DNA from: Desulfobacteraceae bacterium
GTDB lineage: Bacteria > Desulfobacterota > DSM-4660 > Desulfatiglandales > Desulfatiglandaceae
Direction of reading: 5' to 3'
NCBI GenBank assembly: GCA_030612945.1
Contig: JAUWMY010000164.1
Span: 1 to 6,215, forward strand
DNA: 6,215 bases
The notes under the pieces were generated by a model. It did no database searches. It worked only from the letters and a program-made list of their open reading frames with translations, and was not told the origin of the DNA. The translations under genes were made by a program, and so were the position numbers. Positions 6,061-6,215 of this stretch are shown here, one piece after another (the first letter of the stretch is position 1; every line of letters begins with the position of its first letter).

Positions 6061-6100
6061 TAATTTAACCACTTAACTATTCAACCACTTAGCCACTTAA
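6061..6100 (+). repeat. Degenerate 8-bp tandem array, right copy (inverted relative to left)
   Basis: Five contiguous 8-base units read TAATTTAA, CCACTTAA, CTATTCAA, CCACTTAG and CCACTTAA. Three are CCACTTA-type, and the period is exact. The last unit contains the TAA stop of the open frame that enters from the right edge. The unit sequence is the same as in the left array but in opposite orientation. Confidence 0.7.
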
Positions 6101-6213
6101 CGAAGTCTGGATTTTGAATTTACCGCTCTTAGTGAGTTCAAAAGCGAGGTAAAGTCGTAAGAGTTCACAGGATCATGGTTTAACCAGCAAACCTGAACGG
6201 CCACCAACCTTCC
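6097..6213 (-). CDS. Possible C-terminal fragment of an unrecognised minus-strand gene
   Basis: A frame with no stop enters from the right edge and runs 38 codons (beginning GRLVAVQVCWLN, ending NSKSRLR) to a TAA inside the right octamer array. A 38-codon open frame is not rare by chance, and I do not recognise the sequence. The mix of residues is plausible for a protein tail but not decisive. If real, it is an upstream neighbour, in the same direction as the DUF89 gene, separated from it by the repeat element. Confidence 0.25.
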   Translation of the reverse strand, partial: GRLVAVQVCWLNHDPVNSYDFTSLLNSLRAVNSKSRLR

Positions 6214-6215
6214 CG

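Larger units (their letters stand above)
5825..6100. repeat. Composite imperfect palindrome (MITE-like or REP-like element), overview of the non-coding right flank
   Basis: The stretch from 5790 to about 6096 has no credible gene. It is organised symmetrically around roughly 5955. Outermost are octamer arrays in opposite orientation; inside them are imperfect inverted arms (about 5884-5925 and 5984-6023); a G/C-rich hairpin (5940-5958) is central. The TTAAGTGG unit at 5841-5848 mirrors CCACTTAA at 6069-6076, and 5910-5925 mirrors 5984-5999. Both pairs give nearly the same centre (5958.5 and 5954.5), so this is one element, not scattered pieces. No transposase or clear target-site duplication is visible. 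It could be a non-autonomous mobile element, a REP-type repeat or a structured transcript. Confidence 0.6.

Noticed and set aside
6144..6190. Resemblance of GTAAAGTCGTAA to the 3' end of 16S rRNA
   Set aside because: The match is only about ten bases and the flanking sequence, including the anti-Shine-Dalgarno region, does not follow.

Overview
The window looks like chromosomal DNA from a Gram-negative, probably anaerobic bacterium. Desulfobacterota (former Deltaproteobacteria) is my best guess. It rests on the liv gene order, the neighbouring DUF89/COG1237 pair and the style of the intergenic repeats, and it is inference rather than proof. No rRNA, tRNA, CRISPR array or insertion-sequence transposase is visible.

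Left half (1-3445, minus strand): a branched-chain amino-acid-type (HAAT family) ABC importer operon in the order livG-livF-livH-livM. A sigma70-like promoter lies upstream at about 3416-3445. All three junctions overlap (8 to 14 nt, TGATG, ATGA), so the genes are probably translationally coupled. LivG and LivF are the two ATPases, and LivH and LivM are the two membrane permeases. LivM runs off the left edge a little before its expected C-terminus. The periplasmic substrate-binding protein (LivJ/LivK) is not in the window.

Middle (3338-4290): a divergent intergenic region, then a plus-strand type II toxin-antitoxin operon. A small ribbon-helix-helix-like antitoxin overlaps a MazF/PemK-family endoribonuclease toxin. 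The promoter is near consensus (TTGACT, 17 bp, TATAAT). A perfect 10-bp inverted repeat plus a third half-site overlaps and follows the -10 box, which is the layout expected of an autoregulatory operator. A weak hairpin separates this unit from the next, convergent one.

Right half (4291-5789, minus strand): a two-gene unit, AT-richer than the liv operon, with an ATGA junction. A DUF89 (ARMT1-like) metal-dependent phosphatase is followed by a compact COG1237-type metallo-beta-lactamase-fold hydrolase. Both are probable metal-dependent hydrolases with unassigned substrates, perhaps acting on related phosphorylated metabolites.

Right flank (5790-6215): mostly non-coding. It holds a roughly 275-bp composite imperfect palindrome. 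Two arrays of degenerate 8-bp units in opposite orientation (5825-5856 and 6061-6100) enclose a long imperfect inverted repeat, a G/C-rich hairpin at the centre and a second hairpin in the right arm. A 38-codon open frame entering from the right edge ends inside the right octamer array and may be the tail of another minus-strand gene. The palindrome is the least explained structure here. I see no clear evidence for a wholly new multi-gene system.
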